Origin: Oryzomonas japonica
GTDB lineage: Bacteria > Desulfobacterota > Desulfuromonadia > Geobacterales > Pseudopelobacteraceae
NCBI RefSeq assembly: GCF_008802365.1
Contig: NZ_VZQZ01000002.1
Coordinates: forward strand, 336,363-400,362
DNA length: 64,000 nt
Direction: 5' to 3'
Part shown: positions 61,934-64,000 of the stretch, in pieces
Position numbering within the stretch: position 1 is the first letter of the stretch
Layout of the letters: the number at the start of each line of letters is the position of its first letter
Notes under the pieces: model-generated
What the model was told of the DNA's origin: nothing
Databases searched by the model: none
The model's input: only the letters and a program-made list of their open reading frames with translations
Made by a program: the position numbers and the translations under genes

Positions 61934-63625
61934 TCAATTTCCCTTAAGGGAAGGGATGTTGGCGTTTTTATCGTACGACACAAGCGCAGCTAGGGTCAGT
62001 TCCCCCACCAGATCGTCCACGGCGATGCCGTGAGAGTGCTGAAACTCCCGCACGGCCGCGGCGGTTGCATCGCCGTAGATGCCGTCGAATGGCCCATGGT
62101 ACGGCCCGGCCTGTTTGAGGAGCCGTTGCAGGGTTCCGATTTCATTCCGATGCTCTCCGGGCGTAATTGTGACCGGAACGCGGCCGATATTTTTCCAGAC
62201 AAGATAGAAGGTCCCGTTTACCAGGGAGGCCAATTCCTTCTTCTCGATAGTGCCCTTGCCGAACAGGGCGGGGGAAACGGTGACGCCATCGCCGCGAACC
62301 GCTGTCACGGCAAGGCAGTAGGGCCCCAGTTCGCCCGATACCCTGGTGACCGCCAGGAAGGGAAGACCAAAACGGATAGCCTCGTCAAGCGTTCCCTTGA
62401 AGGGGGTCAGGCGCAGTCCCCGCTTGGCGGCAAGACGCGAAAACGTATCCGGGGTTGTCAGCCGGACACCGACCGCGCCGTAGGATTGCCCCCGCCACCG
62501 GCCGATGAGGGCGTTCAGGGCATGCAGATGGGTGCTGACCTGATCGTAGGAGAGGAGTTCCTGCTCCACGCTGGAGATCCGGCGGGCAGCCGATGCCGAT
62601 AGCGGTGGTGTCTTGACGGACGAACCGCCTGCTTTGGCAGGTGGTTTTGCATCGGGCGGCTCCGTCGTTGCTGGGGCAGGGGAGCGGGCCAGCAGGCTCT
62701 GTCCCACGTGCAAGAGGCGACCGGACTGCCACTGTGCAGCCCAAAGCGCCAGGAACATAACTATAATGACGGCAGCGATCATCGTTGCCATGTGCCGTGG
62801 CGCAAACCGATTCCGCGGCAGATTGAGAATCTCCCTGATGGCTCTGCTGATGATGCCGGCGCTGATGTCCCTGCGCTCGTCGCCGTAGGCGATCAGGAGA
62901 GCCCGGTCGCAGAGAATGTTGATCATGCGGGGAACGCCGCGGGTATAGAGATATATGTATTTGATGGCGTAACGGCTGAAGGAAACCCCTCCGCTTTCGC
63001 CGGCCACCTCCATGCGATGGCGGATATAGGCGCGGGTTTCATCCATGCTGATCGGGCTGAGCCGGTAGCGAACGGCTATTCGCTGATTGATCTGGCGCAG
63101 TTCCGGTTTGGACAACAGGTGTTCCAACTCAGGTTGCCCGGCGAGGATGATCTGGATGAGTTTATCATCCTCGGTCTCCAGGTTGGAGATCAGCCGGATC
63201 TGTTCCAGGGTTGCCGGATCGAGGTTCTGTGCCTCGTCGATGACCAGAACAACGGTCCTGCCGTTGGTGTTTTCCTCCAGCAGAAAACGGTTCAGGACCG
63301 CCAGGAGTTCATTGGCATAAGGACTGCTGGCGTCGATACCGAACTCGTTGTTGATACTGCGCAGCAGTTCCACGCCGGTCAGGCTGGGGTTGAAGATCAG
63401 GGCCGTTCGGTAGTTCTTGTCCTGAAGCTGCCCCAACAGGGTGCGCAATACCGTGGTCTTGCCGGTGCCCACTTCGCCGATCAGCTCAATAAAGCCGTAG
63501 TGGCTGTTGATGCCGTACAGAAGATGGGCGAACGCTTCCTTGTGATGTTTGCTGAGGAAGATAAAACGGGGATTGGGCGTCAGGGTAAACGGTTTTTCTT
63601 TGAATCCGAAATATTTGGTGTACAT
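61934..63625 (-). CDS. gspA: GspA/ExeA family AAA ATPase with peptidoglycan-binding domain
   Basis: A 563-residue inner-membrane protein. The cytoplasmic AAA domain (about 1-265) begins MYTKYFGFKEKPFTLTPNP and has Walker A GEVGTGKTTVLRTLL and Walker B VVLVIDEAQNL; a TM lies near 283-303; then a C39-peptidase-like region (about 345-480) and a C-terminal peptidoglycan-binding domain (GPFDGIYGDATAAAVREFQH). With GspB it works in assembly of the type II secretin. The ATG at 63625 is preferred over one eight codons upstream. Confidence 0.92.
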   Translation of the reverse strand: MYTKYFGFKEKPFTLTPNPRFIFLSKHHKEAFAHLLYGINSHYGFIELIGEVGTGKTTVLRTLLGQLQDKNYRTALIFNPSLTGVELLRSINNEFGIDASSPYANELLAVLNRFLLEENTNGRTVVLVIDEAQNLDPATLEQIRLISNLETEDDKLIQIILAGQPELEHLLSKPELRQINQRIAVRYRLSPISMDETRAYIRHRMEVAGESGGVSFSRYAIKYIYLYTRGVPRMINILCDRALLIAYGDERRDISAGIISRAIREILNLPRNRFAPRHMATMIAAVIIVMFLALWAAQWQSGRLLHVGQSLLARSPAPATTEPPDAKPPAKAGGSSVKTPPLSASAARRISSVEQELLSYDQVSTHLHALNALIGRWRGQSYGAVGVRLTTPDTFSRLAAKRGLRLTPFKGTLDEAIRFGLPFLAVTRVSGELGPYCLAVTAVRGDGVTVSPALFGKGTIEKKELASLVNGTFYLVWKNIGRVPVTITPGEHRNEIGTLQRLLKQAGPYHGPFDGIYGDATAAAVREFQHSHGIAVDDLVGELTLAALVSYDKNANIPSLKGN

Positions 63626-63770
63626 GGATACCGCCGTCGTGCAGCACAACAGATGATTTTAATCTGTTGTATATTTCACATAATATGGTTATTTTCAAGA
63701 CAATTCGGTCTTGCAGACGGATTGCCGTCCCCCGCGAATCGATTCAACCTCAACCGGAAAGCATAATCTC

Positions 63771-64000
63771 ATGAAATACATCAACTACTCAAGTGTAACC
63801 ATTGACAAACTCACGATAAATAAATCACAACTCCCGGCTATAAGGTCGGTGGCGGTCCGCTATCCGTTCCTGGTCTCATCATCCTATGCCGGACTGATTC
63901 AAGAGCCGGGCGATGCCATCTGGCGCCAGTGCATCCCGGATGTGCGGGAGCTTGAGGATGACGGCCAGCTTCCCGACCCGTTGGCCGAGTCGTCCCTCAG
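63771..64000 (+). CDS. KamA-type radical SAM protein (lysine 2,3-aminomutase family), N-terminus only
   Basis: The first 76 residues of a protein cut by the window end. It starts MKYINYSSVTIDKL, and RYPFLVSSSYAGLIQEPGD, IWRQCIPDVRELEDDGQL match the N-terminal region of lysine 2,3-aminomutase/EpmB-like radical SAM enzymes (usual FPF-V-xx-Y pattern and DP-xxQ-xxP). The cluster motif would lie beyond the end. GGAAAG lies ten bases before the ATG. Substrate cannot be told from this part. Confidence 0.7.
   Translation, partial: MKYINYSSVTIDKLTINKSQLPAIRSVAVRYPFLVSSSYAGLIQEPGDAIWRQCIPDVRELEDDGQLPDPLAESSL

Overview
The window looks like a chromosomal segment of a Geobacter-type bacterium (Desulfuromonadota, Geobacterales). 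The evidence is the protein content: two methyl-accepting chemotaxis proteins (one carrying hemerythrin), PilZ, HD-GYP and GGDEF signalling proteins, c-type cytochromes, NosL and Sco proteins, AcnB aconitase, a GspA/GspB secretion pair and several small proteins of the kind found in that order. The taxon is inferred from family composition and was not searched. The sequence is GC-rich and gene-dense. I see no rRNA, tRNA, CRISPR array, prophage or insertion sequence.

Layout. 0-4 kb: a partial B12-type radical SAM enzyme, a class II aldolase coupled to an M23 peptidase (all leftward), then a PilZ protein. 4-11 kb: glnB-glnA behind a sigma-54 promoter, an M50 protease, trpS, scpA, a small ORF, scpB and a MEMO1 protein, then a leftward membrane protein. 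11-19.3 kb: acnB, a TSCPD protein, an Hsp70-like / RNase H-like / 61-residue / GIY-YIG cluster, a long-form GAPDH and a small channel-like protein. A promoter-like box followed by a GC hairpin occurs three times here (14.0, 14.8 and 17.2 kb). 19.5-31 kb: mixed single genes (cytochrome c, cation efflux, dienelactone hydrolase, oxidoreductase, HIT protein, chemotaxis receptor, AEC transporter, oligopeptidase F, DUF3047 protein, LysR regulator, RCKP rubredoxin-like protein, small membrane proteins).

31-39.3 kb: the most unusual region. After a metallo-beta-lactamase-fold protein and a lone MlaE-type permease comes a tightly packed run: NosL-like, Sco, a cytochrome c fused to a periplasmic binding protein, a second NosL-like protein, a small membrane protein, an FtsX/MacB-type permease, its ATPase, and a polytopic membrane protein with a DsbB-like CPFC motif. 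Gaps within the last seven genes are 25 bases or less, or are overlaps. It looks like an envelope copper/thiol/redox system that I cannot match to a named pathway.

39.4-50 kb: fbp and an acidic Cys-containing protein; a leftward HD-GYP response regulator preceded by two coupled small ORFs; comEC; a GGDEF response regulator; hisS; and a leftward nadB - chorismate mutase - orphan DAHP-synthase regulatory-domain operon. 50-58 kb (leftward): chemotaxis-hemerythrin fusion, clpB, and overlapping HEAT-repeat and HD-GYP genes that share an N-terminal module. 58-64 kb: malQ, a lytic transglycosylase, pgsA, a REP-like inverted repeat, leftward gspA-gspB, and the start of a KamA-type radical SAM enzyme.
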